Shown here: in pieces, positions 1 through 8,133 of the stretch
Layout: each line of letters begins with the position of its first letter
Numbering within the stretch: the stretch's first letter is position 1
Made by a program: the position numbers and the translations under genes
The notes under the pieces: generated by a model
The model's database searches: none
The model's input: the letters and a program-made list of their open reading frames with translations, nothing else
Told to the model about the DNA's origin: nothing
Assembly (NCBI GenBank): GCA_902534325.1
Contig: CACAPQ010000002.1
Location: 45,764 to 109,763 of the forward strand
Direction: 5' to 3'
Source: Paracoccaceae bacterium
GTDB lineage: Bacteria; Pseudomonadota; Alphaproteobacteria; Rhodobacterales; Rhodobacteraceae
DNA length: 64,000 nucleotides

Positions 1-170
1 AGAATGGTGCGTTAGGAGGTAGGCTGCTTGGCACTGGTGGAGGTGGTTTTTTTATATTTGTTTCTGATATTTGTCGACGTTTTGAACTCATTAATACCCT
101 TGAGAAAGCAGGCCACAAAACTGAAAGCGTAAAGCTTCACTCTCAAGGGTTAGTAACATGGACGGTATGA
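1..170 (+). CDS. GHMP-family sugar kinase, C-terminal fragment (HddA-like)
   Basis: Only the last 55 codons lie in the window, in the frame starting at base 3 and ending with TGA at 168-170. They read through LLGTGGGGFFIFV, the glycine-rich C-terminal motif of GHMP kinases such as D-glycero-D-manno-heptose 7-phosphate kinase, followed by the usual short tail. The stop overlaps the start region of the next gene, so the two are co-transcribed. gmhA and gmhB lie about 9.3 kb downstream, which fits a role in making an activated heptose. The substrate cannot be proved from the fragment alone. Confidence 0.7.
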   Translation, partial: NGALGGRLLGTGGGGFFIFVSDICRRFELINTLEKAGHKTESVKLHSQGLVTWTV

Positions 171-778
171 GTAAGTCAGTTATAGTTGTAGGTACTGGCG
201 GATATGCACTTGAATTAATCTCTTTATTGAAAAGTGCGTGCATTCCAGTAAAAGGATGTATCGGACCAAAGAATAAGTTATCAGAGATTTGGTTGGGTCC
301 TGATAATGAGCTTGGATGTTTCACAGATGACTATTTTTTTGTCGTTGCAATCGGTGATGTTCAAAAGCGGTCCGAAATATCGAAAAAAATCCTGTCTCTC
401 GGTGGCGAGTTTTTTTCATTTAGACACGAAAATAGTTTTGTCGCAGAAAATGCTCAAATTGGAGCCGGGTGCGTGATATATCCTGGAGCCATAATCCATT
501 CTAATGCATTACTTGGTGCTGGAGTGTTAGTTAACTCAGGCGCTACAATTGGGCATGAAACTCAAATTGGAAATTTCAGCAACATTTCACCTGGAGTATC
601 AATCGGAGGAAATTGTACAATAGGTAATTTTGTGCATGTGGGTATCGGAAGTACAATCATTGAAAAAGTTTTTGTCTCGGATTTGGTCACTATTGGTGCT
701 GGGGCCGCGGTCATAAGCAATATAGAGCAAACTAATGCGACTTATATTGGTGTTCCGGCTAACAATTTAAATAGATGA
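158..778 (+). CDS. NeuD/PglD-type hexapeptide acyltransferase
   Basis: This 206-residue protein has the two-part layout of the NeuD/PglD family. A short Rossmann-like N-terminus (VIVVGTGGYALEL, about residues 8-20) is followed by a left-handed beta-helix of hexapeptide repeats (about 95-185). H133 in SGATIGH matches the catalytic His of PglD. Family members acetylate amino or hydroxyl groups of nucleotide sugars or sialic acids using acetyl-CoA in the cytoplasm. The start at 158 has an AAGGG element 8 bases upstream; an ATG at 167 overlaps the previous stop and is the alternative. It overlaps the next gene by ATGA. Its place beside NeuB suggests it acts on a nonulosonate or its precursor. Confidence 0.8.
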   Translation: MDGMSKSVIVVGTGGYALELISLLKSACIPVKGCIGPKNKLSEIWLGPDNELGCFTDDYFFVVAIGDVQKRSEISKKILSLGGEFFSFRHENSFVAENAQIGAGCVIYPGAIIHSNALLGAGVLVNSGATIGHETQIGNFSNISPGVSIGGNCTIGNFVHVGIGSTIIEKVFVSDLVTIGAGAAVISNIEQTNATYIGVPANNLNR

Positions 779-1626
779 AAATTTTTGTTTCAACGACTTG
801 GAATGGTATACAATCTAGCGATCTGTACGAGACATTGCTTCTAATGAATGACTTAGAATGTGATGGTTTTGAACTAGGATCGACACACTTGCCGATAGTT
901 GACCATGGTTTTATTTGTAAATATGCGTACGGGCGAGAACTTATAACCCATAATTACTTTCCATCAACAACCGATAATCTTATTATTAACTTGGCCTCCT
1001 TAGACGAACCAACTCGAAATAAGTCCATCCAATTTTGTAGGTCAGCAATTAAGTTTGCAAGTGAGATCGGTGCAAGTCACTATACCGTGCATCCTGGATT
1101 TTTGAAAACGCCTGTTCTGGCAAAAAGTTCAAGACGAAATTTTGATTTTAAGTTTCATCCAATTCAGCAAGACTATGAAAAATCGTACCAAGCTATGTTA
1201 AAATCAATAACGTATTTGTTAGAATGCTCCTTCGAGTATGGTGTGAATTTGTTGATTGAAACTGAAGGATCAGTTACCGCTCCAAACGTATGCTTATTGG
1301 AAACGCCTTCTGAGATTAGGCGACTGTTTGAGTATTTTCCAAGCGGATTAGACCTAAATTTTAATTTGGCGCATTCTCAATTTTCAAGCACGATAAATAA
1401 ATTTTGTTTATTGGAATTCATTCATGAGTTTTATGAAAAAATAAGATTTGTTGAAATAAGTGATAATGATGGCTCAGCAGACCAGCACCGACCATTAAAT
1501 GCTAATAGCTTTGCGCTTCAATATTTAAAAGTGCTTAAAAACAAAAATCTGATACTCGAATTTAGGAACTCGAAAATCGAAGATATCCAAAATTCAATAA
1601 CGATAATTAAGAGGAAGCTGCAATGA
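775..1626 (+). CDS. Xylose-isomerase-like TIM-barrel protein
   Basis: This 283-residue protein fits the sugar phosphate isomerase/epimerase (AP endonuclease 2-like) TIM-barrel superfamily. Candidate metal ligands occur in the expected order: HPGF near residue 107, IETEG near 163, NLAH near 200, EISDNDG near 226, and the ILEFR glutamate near the end. Such enzymes isomerise or epimerise sugars, or act on C-C bonds, using a divalent metal. It sits between the NeuD-like gene and neuB with ATGA overlaps on both sides, so it probably prepares the sugar that NeuB condenses. The actual reaction is unknown. Confidence 0.65.
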   Translation: MKIFVSTTWNGIQSSDLYETLLLMNDLECDGFELGSTHLPIVDHGFICKYAYGRELITHNYFPSTTDNLIINLASLDEPTRNKSIQFCRSAIKFASEIGASHYTVHPGFLKTPVLAKSSRRNFDFKFHPIQQDYEKSYQAMLKSITYLLECSFEYGVNLLIETEGSVTAPNVCLLETPSEIRRLFEYFPSGLDLNFNLAHSQFSSTINKFCLLEFIHEFYEKIRFVEISDNDGSADQHRPLNANSFALQYLKVLKNKNLILEFRNSKIEDIQNSITIIKRKLQ

Positions 1627-2699
1627 AACGAACACGTGAAATCTTTTTAAGTGATAAATTATCTATATCTGATCAATCTAAATGTTTCTTTATTGCAGAA
1701 GCTGGGGTGAACCATAATGGTAATTTAGAAAATGCAATCAAATTGATTGATGCGGCTGTCGAAGCTGGCGCAGACGCAGTGAAATTCCAGACTTTTTGCG
1801 CAAGTCAGATCGCCACTCAATACGCTCCAAAGTCGACCTATCATATAGAGACAACTGGTAATGATGAACATCAATCGTGGCTTGATTTACTAAAATCTCA
1901 AGAGTTATCTGTAGAGGAACATGAAGTTTTATTTAAATATTCAGCAAAAAAAAATATAATTTTCCTGTCAACTCCATATGATCTCGAAAGTGTCGATTTA
2001 TTGGAAAATCTAGGGGTTAGTTTGCTTAAGGTAGCCTCCACGGACCTAAATAACCATCGGCTTTTAAAATATATGGCCAAAACAAGTATTCCAGTAATAT
2101 TATCTACTGCAATGTCTACAATTGAAGAAGTGTTACAATCGCAAAATATTTTACTTAATGCTGGCTGTAGTGAGTTAGCTATTCTGCAATGTACAGGTAG
2201 CTATCCTACAATTGATAATGACTTAAATATCGGTGCAATGTTACACATAAGGGAAAAAACAAATTGTGTAATTGGTTTTTCTGACCATTCTACTGGTGTT
2301 AATGCTGTTTCAATAGCAACCGCAGCCGGTGCAAAAATCGTTGAAAAACATTTTACACTAGACCGATCAATGCCGGGCCCAGATCATCGCGCGTCTTTAG
2401 AGCCCACAGAGTTGAAAGAATGTATAAACCTTATGCGTCGGACAGAGACTATGATGGGGCTTGGAGAGAAGATTGTGTTGGATTGCGAAAGTGAAAATAG
2501 GAGAAAATTACGAAAGTTCACTGTTGCAGCGAGAGATTTTGAAAAGGGGCATGTTTTGCGAGATGAAGATTTGCTGCTGAAACGTACCGGTGGTGAAGGT
2601 GTATCAGCCAACGAAGTAGATTCAATAGTTGGGAAAACACTTATTAAAGATGTCATCGCTGACCAAGTGGTCGACTTAGATGTAATAGGAGAAAGTTGA
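1623..2699 (+). CDS. neuB: NeuB-family nonulosonate synthase
   Basis: The protein has 358 residues, the family length. It carries the NeuB barrel motif IAEAGVNHNG (about 24-33), FSDHSTG, and VEKHFTLDR with GPDH (metal- and phosphoenolpyruvate-binding region). A C-terminal SAF antifreeze-like domain starts near residue 295. Members condense phosphoenolpyruvate with an N-acetylated hexosamine-type sugar to give sialic, legionaminic or pseudaminic acid. Which sugar is used here is not clear, because no NeuC or LegG/LegB homologue is next to it. A second NeuB paralogue, better matched to PseI, is at 30018-31079. It overlaps its upstream neighbour by ATGA. Confidence 0.85.
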   Translation: MKRTREIFLSDKLSISDQSKCFFIAEAGVNHNGNLENAIKLIDAAVEAGADAVKFQTFCASQIATQYAPKSTYHIETTGNDEHQSWLDLLKSQELSVEEHEVLFKYSAKKNIIFLSTPYDLESVDLLENLGVSLLKVASTDLNNHRLLKYMAKTSIPVILSTAMSTIEEVLQSQNILLNAGCSELAILQCTGSYPTIDNDLNIGAMLHIREKTNCVIGFSDHSTGVNAVSIATAAGAKIVEKHFTLDRSMPGPDHRASLEPTELKECINLMRRTETMMGLGEKIVLDCESENRRKLRKFTVAARDFEKGHVLRDEDLLLKRTGGEGVSANEVDSIVGKTLIKDVIADQVVDLDVIGES

Positions 2700-3632
2700 G
2701 TGAATATACTAGTTACAGGCGGTGCGGGATATATTGGATCAATACTGGTTCCGAAGCTTCTACAGCTGGGCTATAAAGTAACGGTCATTGATAATTTTCT
2801 TTTTGACCAAAATAGTTTAGCTGATGCTTGTTATTATAATAATTTTACGGTGATCAAAGCGGATGTGCGAAATATTCAGGTTATTTTGGAGTATCTGAAA
2901 AATGCAGATTTAATAATCCCGTTGGCAGCTCTAGTTGGGGCTCCAATCTGCTCGCAAGATCCGGTTGGCGCTAGTACTATTAATAGAGGCGCTATCATAG
3001 ACTTACTATCAGTTACGTCTGCTGATCAAAAATTAATAATGCCCACAACAAATAGTGCTTATGGTTCTGGAAATGAAAATAATTATTGTGATGAAAATTC
3101 TGAACTCTTTCCAATTTCCCAGTATGCAATAGAAAAAGTCGAGGTGGAGCGCGCAATTATGTCGCGATCAAATTCGATTAGTTTGAGGCTTGCAACTGTG
3201 TTTGGAATGTCACCGAGAATGCGAACTGACCTGTTAGTAAATGATTTCGTATATAAGGCGTTAAATGATAGATCTTTGGTGTTGTTTGAAAAGCAATTTA
3301 AGCGCAATTTTATTCATGTTAGAGATGTAGCAAAAGCGTTAATTCACGCTATTGAAAATTTTGATTTAATGAGTGGTGAGATTTATAACGTGGGGCTTTC
3401 ATCAGCTAATATTTCCAAACAAGAGCTGGCTGAGGCGATAAAAAAATATATTCCAGAGTTACAAATTTTTGACGCTGAATTTGCAAAGGACCCTGATCAA
3501 AGAAATTATATTGTCTCAAATGCTAAGATTGAGGCCACGGGTTTTAAAACTTCATTCACGCTTGATGATGGGATACAAGAACTGATTAAAGGCTATAAAA
3601 TGATCAGTAACAATAAGTATACTAATATATAG
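2700..3632 (+). CDS. NAD-dependent sugar epimerase/dehydratase (extended SDR)
   Basis: This 310-residue extended short-chain dehydrogenase has the NAD-binding motif GGAGYIGS (7-14) and a catalytic YAIEK Tyr-x-x-x-Lys around residue 141. The family oxidises, epimerises or dehydrates NDP-sugars. Translation starts at GTG immediately after the neuB stop with no spacer, and the purine-rich AGGAGAAAG lies just upstream, so translation is probably coupled to neuB. The substrate is likely the same sugar line as the surrounding genes; a more exact name is not justified. Confidence 0.75.
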   Translation: MNILVTGGAGYIGSILVPKLLQLGYKVTVIDNFLFDQNSLADACYYNNFTVIKADVRNIQVILEYLKNADLIIPLAALVGAPICSQDPVGASTINRGAIIDLLSVTSADQKLIMPTTNSAYGSGNENNYCDENSELFPISQYAIEKVEVERAIMSRSNSISLRLATVFGMSPRMRTDLLVNDFVYKALNDRSLVLFEKQFKRNFIHVRDVAKALIHAIENFDLMSGEIYNVGLSSANISKQELAEAIKKYIPELQIFDAEFAKDPDQRNYIVSNAKIEATGFKTSFTLDDGIQELIKGYKMISNNKYTNI

Positions 3633-3641
3633 GATATTTTC

Positions 3642-5441
3642 ATGATAACTTTGGGGTTGCATGATGGACATGGCGCAAGCGTTGCTCTCTTTGAAAATGA
3701 TAAACTTTTAGCGGTAATAGAGGAAGAAAGGCCAAGCCGACGAAAAGGCTACACTGGATTTCCTGTTCTTAGTATTGGAAGGCTGTACGACGAATTTCCT
3801 AAGCAAATGCGCCAAATTGATCAGGTTGCTGTTGGAACGGTTTTTCATGATTTTTCACTTTTTGCGACCAAGAGGTATCCTGAATTTTCGATAAGTGATT
3901 TTTTATATGAAGAAAGGAACTTCTGGCGGCCGTTTTTATGTGAAGATAAGAAATTGAATTACATGGATGTAATGCAGCATAAAGTGAACTTGGATAATGA
4001 GATCTATCCTTTAAAGGATATCATTTCTAATCCAACTACGCAAAATGTTATGCAAATGCGGAAGCACTTCGTCTCAAAATTTTTGGACATTCCAGAAACC
4101 AACGTATTTTTTGTTGATCACCACAAGTGTCATGCCAATCATGCCTTATTCGGGTCTCAAATTAAAGACGACTGTTTGGTAATTACAATGGACGGGTTTG
4201 GCGACGGAACGAATGCTACTGTGGGTGTTTTTAAAGGTGAACGAATAGAAGAATTGTACCGTACTGATCTCTGCAACATAGGGCGCATTTATCAGTTTAT
4301 CACTCTGTTACTTGGAATGAAACCTGCAGAACATGAATATAAAGTAATGGGCTTAGCAGCTTATGCAAAAGATCAATATATTCGCGAGCCTCTTGAAGTT
4401 TTCAGAAATACCTATGGATTGGTGAATGGTCAGTTTCGCGTGTTAACGGAAATAAAAAACCACTATCAATATTTTAAGAAAAGACTCGAAGGGTATCGTT
4501 TTGATGCTATTGCGGGTGCACTTCAAGCATGGGTAGAAGAAATCCTAGTAGAATTTGTGACTTATTGGATCAAGCAAACTTCAATTCGCAAAGTCGTATT
4601 TAGTGGTGGTGTCGCCCTAAATATTAAAGCGTCCAAAAAAATAGCGGAGATTCCTGATGTCGAATTCATATTTGTTCCTGTGGGTTCAGGTGATGAATCA
4701 ATCTCTATCGGCGCGGGTTACGAATTATTGCAACAGAATTTTATGGCTTCGCAAATTGCAGGTATTTCCAGTCCTTATCTTGGTCCAAAGTTAAGCTCCG
4801 AGGCTTGCGAAGAAGTAAGAAATAATGACTTCTTAAAAAAGAATTTTCAGAGATTTCCCGACGTCACAGTGGAAACTTTGGCGGAGATACTGGCGAATGG
4901 GAATGTACTTGCGAACATGGTTGGCGCAATGGAATTTGGGCCACGCGCGCTGGGAAATAGATCGTTTTTAGCGGATCCGCGTAAGCCAAATATTGTCGAA
5001 AAAATTAATGATGCGGTTAAGAATCGAGATTTTTGGATGCCGTTTACGCCTAGCATATTAGAAAAATCTGCGGATAGGTATATTCTTAATCCTAAAAGAT
5101 TACCAGCTCCGTATATGACGATGGCATTTGATACGACACCAGAAGCACAACTTGAAATACCTGCTGCAATACACCCTGTGGATAAAACTGCAAGGCCTCA
5201 AATAGTGACGAAGGAAGCAAACACCGATTATTACCTTTTATTAGAAGCTTTTGAAGCAATTACAGGCGTAGGCTGTTTACTCAACACTTCCTTGAATATC
5301 CATGGTAAACCCATTGTTTTCAACCCAATCGACATAGTAAATGAAATTTTAATGAATCAATTGGTTAAATTAAACTTCATCAGGATAGGCTCCGACCTCT
5401 ACGTCTCTAAAAGTGTCGAATTTAAAGGATACAAAAAATGA
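3642..5441 (+). CDS. NodU/CmcH-family O-carbamoyltransferase
   Basis: The 599-residue protein has the full two-domain layout of the NodU/CmcH/TobZ family. The N-terminal Kae1-like half includes GLHDGHGASVAL (5-16), DHHKCHANHAL (metal-site histidines near 160-170) and MDGFGDGTNAT. The C-terminal carbamoyltransferase half includes MEFGPRALGNRS and ends with LNTSLNIHGKPI. These enzymes move a carbamoyl group from carbamoyl phosphate, via carbamoyladenylate, onto a sugar hydroxyl. Located in a nonulosonate-type operon, it predicts a carbamoylated surface sugar. The acceptor is unknown. It is followed by an ATGA overlap with the aminotransferase. Confidence 0.85.
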   Translation: MITLGLHDGHGASVALFENDKLLAVIEEERPSRRKGYTGFPVLSIGRLYDEFPKQMRQIDQVAVGTVFHDFSLFATKRYPEFSISDFLYEERNFWRPFLCEDKKLNYMDVMQHKVNLDNEIYPLKDIISNPTTQNVMQMRKHFVSKFLDIPETNVFFVDHHKCHANHALFGSQIKDDCLVITMDGFGDGTNATVGVFKGERIEELYRTDLCNIGRIYQFITLLLGMKPAEHEYKVMGLAAYAKDQYIREPLEVFRNTYGLVNGQFRVLTEIKNHYQYFKKRLEGYRFDAIAGALQAWVEEILVEFVTYWIKQTSIRKVVFSGGVALNIKASKKIAEIPDVEFIFVPVGSGDESISIGAGYELLQQNFMASQIAGISSPYLGPKLSSEACEEVRNNDFLKKNFQRFPDVTVETLAEILANGNVLANMVGAMEFGPRALGNRSFLADPRKPNIVEKINDAVKNRDFWMPFTPSILEKSADRYILNPKRLPAPYMTMAFDTTPEAQLEIPAAIHPVDKTARPQIVTKEANTDYYLLLEAFEAITGVGCLLNTSLNIHGKPIVFNPIDIVNEILMNQLVKLNFIRIGSDLYVSKSVEFKGYKK

Positions 5442-6775
5442 TTTCCACAAGGTTTCGTCATATTTGTACAGAGATCCCAAATGAGCGCGATAAAGATATA
5501 ATTGAAACAATTACCCTTCTTGAGTCGAAACAAGCAAATAAAGAATTGCCAGTTGTTTGGGATCGGGCTGATGGTTTTCAAGTATTTGATAGATGGGGAA
5601 ATTGTTGGATTGATATGACCTCATCAATCTTTGTAGCTAATACGGGACATAATTCAGAAAACAATCGAAAACACGTACAATCGACATTAGAAAAAGGATT
5701 AATGCATGCATACTGCTATCCAACTGTAGAAAGAGCGGAGTTTCTTAAAAAGTTATTGAGCATGACCCCTAGTTATCTTGAAAAAGCTTCTTTAGCTTCG
5801 GCCGGGACAGAAGCTAGTGAAAGAGCATTGAAATTAGCGAGATTATACAACGCTCAAACTACCCCAGAAAAAAACGTGATTATTGGTGGATCAGGAAATT
5901 ACCATGGTAAAACCATGGGTGCATTGATGTCTGCAACAACGCCTGAAGTACGAAATTGGGTTGGCTATCAAGATCCTAACATGCTACAAATGCCATTTCC
6001 TTATCCTTGGATAATGGAGTCTATAAATCTATCCGGATCACAATTATTCTTTAACCATATCGAAGAGCTTGAGCAAGATGGTTTAGATTTAAAAAAAATC
6101 TGTGCTTTTATCATTGAGCCATATCAAGGTTGGGGAGCAGTATTCTATCCAGAAGATTACATACGGTCTATGTTTAATTGGTGTCGAGAAAATGATGTAT
6201 TGTTTATCGCTGATGAGATACAATCTGGTTTCGGTCGAACCGGCGAGCTCTTTGCTTATCAGCACTATAAGGTTGAACCAGATTTAGTAGTGTGCGGTAA
6301 AGGTATTTCCGGTGGTATGCCACTTTCAGCAGTTTTAGGAGCTTCTAATATAATTGAACTCGATTCAAGTTTAACCAGCACACATGGTGGTCATCCGATA
6401 GCATGCGCTGGTGCGCTAGGAAATTTGATTGATTACGAACGATATAATTTGACACATGAATCAAATAAAAAAGGAACATATTTAAAAAAACGTTTGGATG
6501 CACTTAAAAGTAAATTTCCAACACTTATCAGCCGTATAGAAGGCCGCGGTATGGTATGGGGTATTTATTTCAAAGATGCGAAAGGTAATTTAGACGTCAC
6601 TTTTGTAGATAATATGGTAGATAAATTGCTTCAAAAAGGCATCTTCTCAATTCGAACCGGCCGTGGCGTAATAAAACTAGGACCTCCTTTGATTACTCCA
6701 ATAGATGCATTGAATGAAGCAATTACGGTTCATGAGGAGGTTATAGAAGAGTTGTTGTATGAAAGAAATATATAA
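5438..6775 (+). CDS. Class III PLP-dependent aminotransferase
   Basis: This 445-residue fold-type I class III aminotransferase has the PLP-binding pair D259 (FIADEIQSGFGRTG) and the Schiff-base lysine K288 (VVCGKGISGGMP). Relatives include 4-aminobutyrate and acetylornithine transaminases. Most NDP-sugar aminotransferases are DegT family instead, so a class III enzyme in a sugar operon points to an amino group introduced on an unusual keto-sugar, or to a small-molecule substituent. It overlaps the carbamoyltransferase by ATGA. Substrate unknown. Confidence 0.8.
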   Translation: MISTRFRHICTEIPNERDKDIIETITLLESKQANKELPVVWDRADGFQVFDRWGNCWIDMTSSIFVANTGHNSENNRKHVQSTLEKGLMHAYCYPTVERAEFLKKLLSMTPSYLEKASLASAGTEASERALKLARLYNAQTTPEKNVIIGGSGNYHGKTMGALMSATTPEVRNWVGYQDPNMLQMPFPYPWIMESINLSGSQLFFNHIEELEQDGLDLKKICAFIIEPYQGWGAVFYPEDYIRSMFNWCRENDVLFIADEIQSGFGRTGELFAYQHYKVEPDLVVCGKGISGGMPLSAVLGASNIIELDSSLTSTHGGHPIACAGALGNLIDYERYNLTHESNKKGTYLKKRLDALKSKFPTLISRIEGRGMVWGIYFKDAKGNLDVTFVDNMVDKLLQKGIFSIRTGRGVIKLGPPLITPIDALNEAITVHEEVIEELLYERNI

Positions 6776-6801
6776 CCAACTGCGCAACTAAAGGAAACTG
6801 A

Positions 6802-6999
6802 GTTAACTCGTCGTCGCCCGCAGGTGTCTATCGTGAACAAGATTCTCAATTTGTTAATGAGTTAGTCTCTAGAATCCGAATGAATAGGATGGCGCTACCA
6901 CACGAATTAAAAGGGCCAATTTTGTTCTTGGCGTTAGAAACTTGTTCTTATATGACTGGACCAGATATTTATGTAGATGGAGGACTAACAATTTGGTAA
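6802..6999 (+). pseudogene. Short-chain dehydrogenase remnant (C-terminal third only)
   Basis: The frame ending in TAA at 6997-6999 stays open back to a stop at 6799-6801. It reads as the C-terminal end of a classical SDR: SSPAGVY, then NRMALPHELKGPILFLA, then SYMTGPDIYVDGG and LTIW before the stop. This is the standard '(G/N)RMA.PEE..G.vLFLAS..SSY.TG....DGG' tail. There is no start codon, Rossmann motif or catalytic Tyr/Lys, and the class III aminotransferase ends only 26 bases upstream. An upstream deletion therefore removed the first two thirds of the gene. Part of the tail is reused as the ribosome-binding site of the next gene. Confidence 0.8.
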
Positions 7000-7424
7000 C
7001 TGAATGGCGCCATGTTGGTATAGCGGTTAGTGACTTAGATCGCTACATCAGAATTTTCACTGAATATCTTGGAATAAAAAGCTATAAAGAATTCAATGAC
7101 TTAAATTATGCATATCTCAATCGTTTGGTAGGCAGTCATAGCAACAAGATACGTATATGTGTTTTCGATCTTCCAGGAGGTGCTAAAATTGAGTTACTTC
7201 AGTATGATATCAAAAAAAAGGCTGAGACTACACCGTTCTTTATTGGATCAGCACACATCGCATTGACTGTGAACGATCTTGAAGATTTATATTCCAGAAG
7301 GGATATATACGATGTGAACTTTGTAAATGCCCCAATGTATAATCCGGAAAGATCTGTTAAGCTATCTTTCGCTAACATAGGAAATGAGCTAAATCTCGAA
7401 CTTGTGGAGTTGTTACCTGACTGA
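6993..7424 (+). CDS. VOC-superfamily (glyoxalase/epimerase-like) protein
   Basis: Two beta-alpha-beta-beta-beta modules of the vicinal oxygen chelate fold are visible, one beginning WRHVGIAVSDLDRYI and the other beginning SAHIALTVNDLEDLY. The longer frame can be opened from an ATG at 6942, but that region is the out-of-frame tail of the SDR remnant. A TTG at 6993 preceded by GGAGG (6979-6983, 9-base spacing) gives the expected domain length of about 143 residues. The fold binds a divalent metal and covers epimerases, lyases and dioxygenases. The reaction here is unknown; sugar epimerisation would fit the setting. Confidence 0.7.
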   Translation: MVTEWRHVGIAVSDLDRYIRIFTEYLGIKSYKEFNDLNYAYLNRLVGSHSNKIRICVFDLPGGAKIELLQYDIKKKAETTPFFIGSAHIALTVNDLEDLYSRRDIYDVNFVNAPMYNPERSVKLSFANIGNELNLELVELLPD

Positions 7425-8133
7425 GCGAATAAATATTGGCTTGATATTTTGCCGTGGTGGCTCAAAAGGTATACCTGGTAAAAATATAAAAAATTTTCAT
7501 GGTCGACCATTGCTGGAGTGGATAGTAGAGGCTGCTAAAAACTCAAAATTATTTGATTCAATTTATTTATCGACAGATGATCCTAATATTGCAGCGCTAG
7601 GTAGGGAAATAGGATTAGAAGTTCCTTTTTTAAGACCAGCCTCGTTAGCTACTGATACTAGCGATCAATTTAAATCTCATGATCATATCATAAAAAAACT
7701 AAAATTAAATGACTTTGAGCATCGGATCTGCGTGATCAACAATAATCCTTTTATTGGTCAACAGATGTTCAAAGCCTCCTTTCGGGAATTCATGGCTAAT
7801 GATGAAACACGAATCGTTGTTGACGCCATAAGAATAAATTCAGATGAACTTTATTACAGGCAAATGGTAAGGAATAATTCGATATTAGAAATAAAATTTA
7901 CAGATGACTACATGAGTTCAAATATAAATCGTCAAGCAGATAAAGATCACTATGCTCCAATAAATAATATACGATGGGGTTTACCTTCTTGGATGCAATC
8001 TTACACCGCATATAAGAAAAAGGTAAGTGAAGTGGGCCATGGATTTATCATACTTCCTAAAATTCGAAATTTTGACTTAGATGATATGTATGATTGGACT
8101 ATTGCCGAAAAAGTATTTTTCTTAAATGATTAG
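7402..8133 (+). CDS. NeuA-like CMP-sugar cytidylyltransferase
   Basis: This protein of about 240 residues opens with IFCRGGSKGIPGKNIKNF, the CTP-binding P-loop-like motif of CMP-nonulosonate synthetases, and continues with LEWIVEAAKNS and STDDPNIAALG. It should activate the product of the upstream NeuB as the CMP-sugar for transfer. The family's usual QPTSPLR segment is replaced by INNNPFIG, so the acceptor pocket may differ. The start is uncertain: TTG at 7402 is used here, but a CTG at 7417 has GGAG 7 bases upstream. It overlaps the VOC gene at its start and the glycosyltransferase by 8 bases at its end. Confidence 0.7.
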   Translation: MWSCYLTERINIGLIFCRGGSKGIPGKNIKNFHGRPLLEWIVEAAKNSKLFDSIYLSTDDPNIAALGREIGLEVPFLRPASLATDTSDQFKSHDHIIKKLKLNDFEHRICVINNNPFIGQQMFKASFREFMANDETRIVVDAIRINSDELYYRQMVRNNSILEIKFTDDYMSSNINRQADKDHYAPINNIRWGLPSWMQSYTAYKKKVSEVGHGFIILPKIRNFDLDDMYDWTIAEKVFFLND

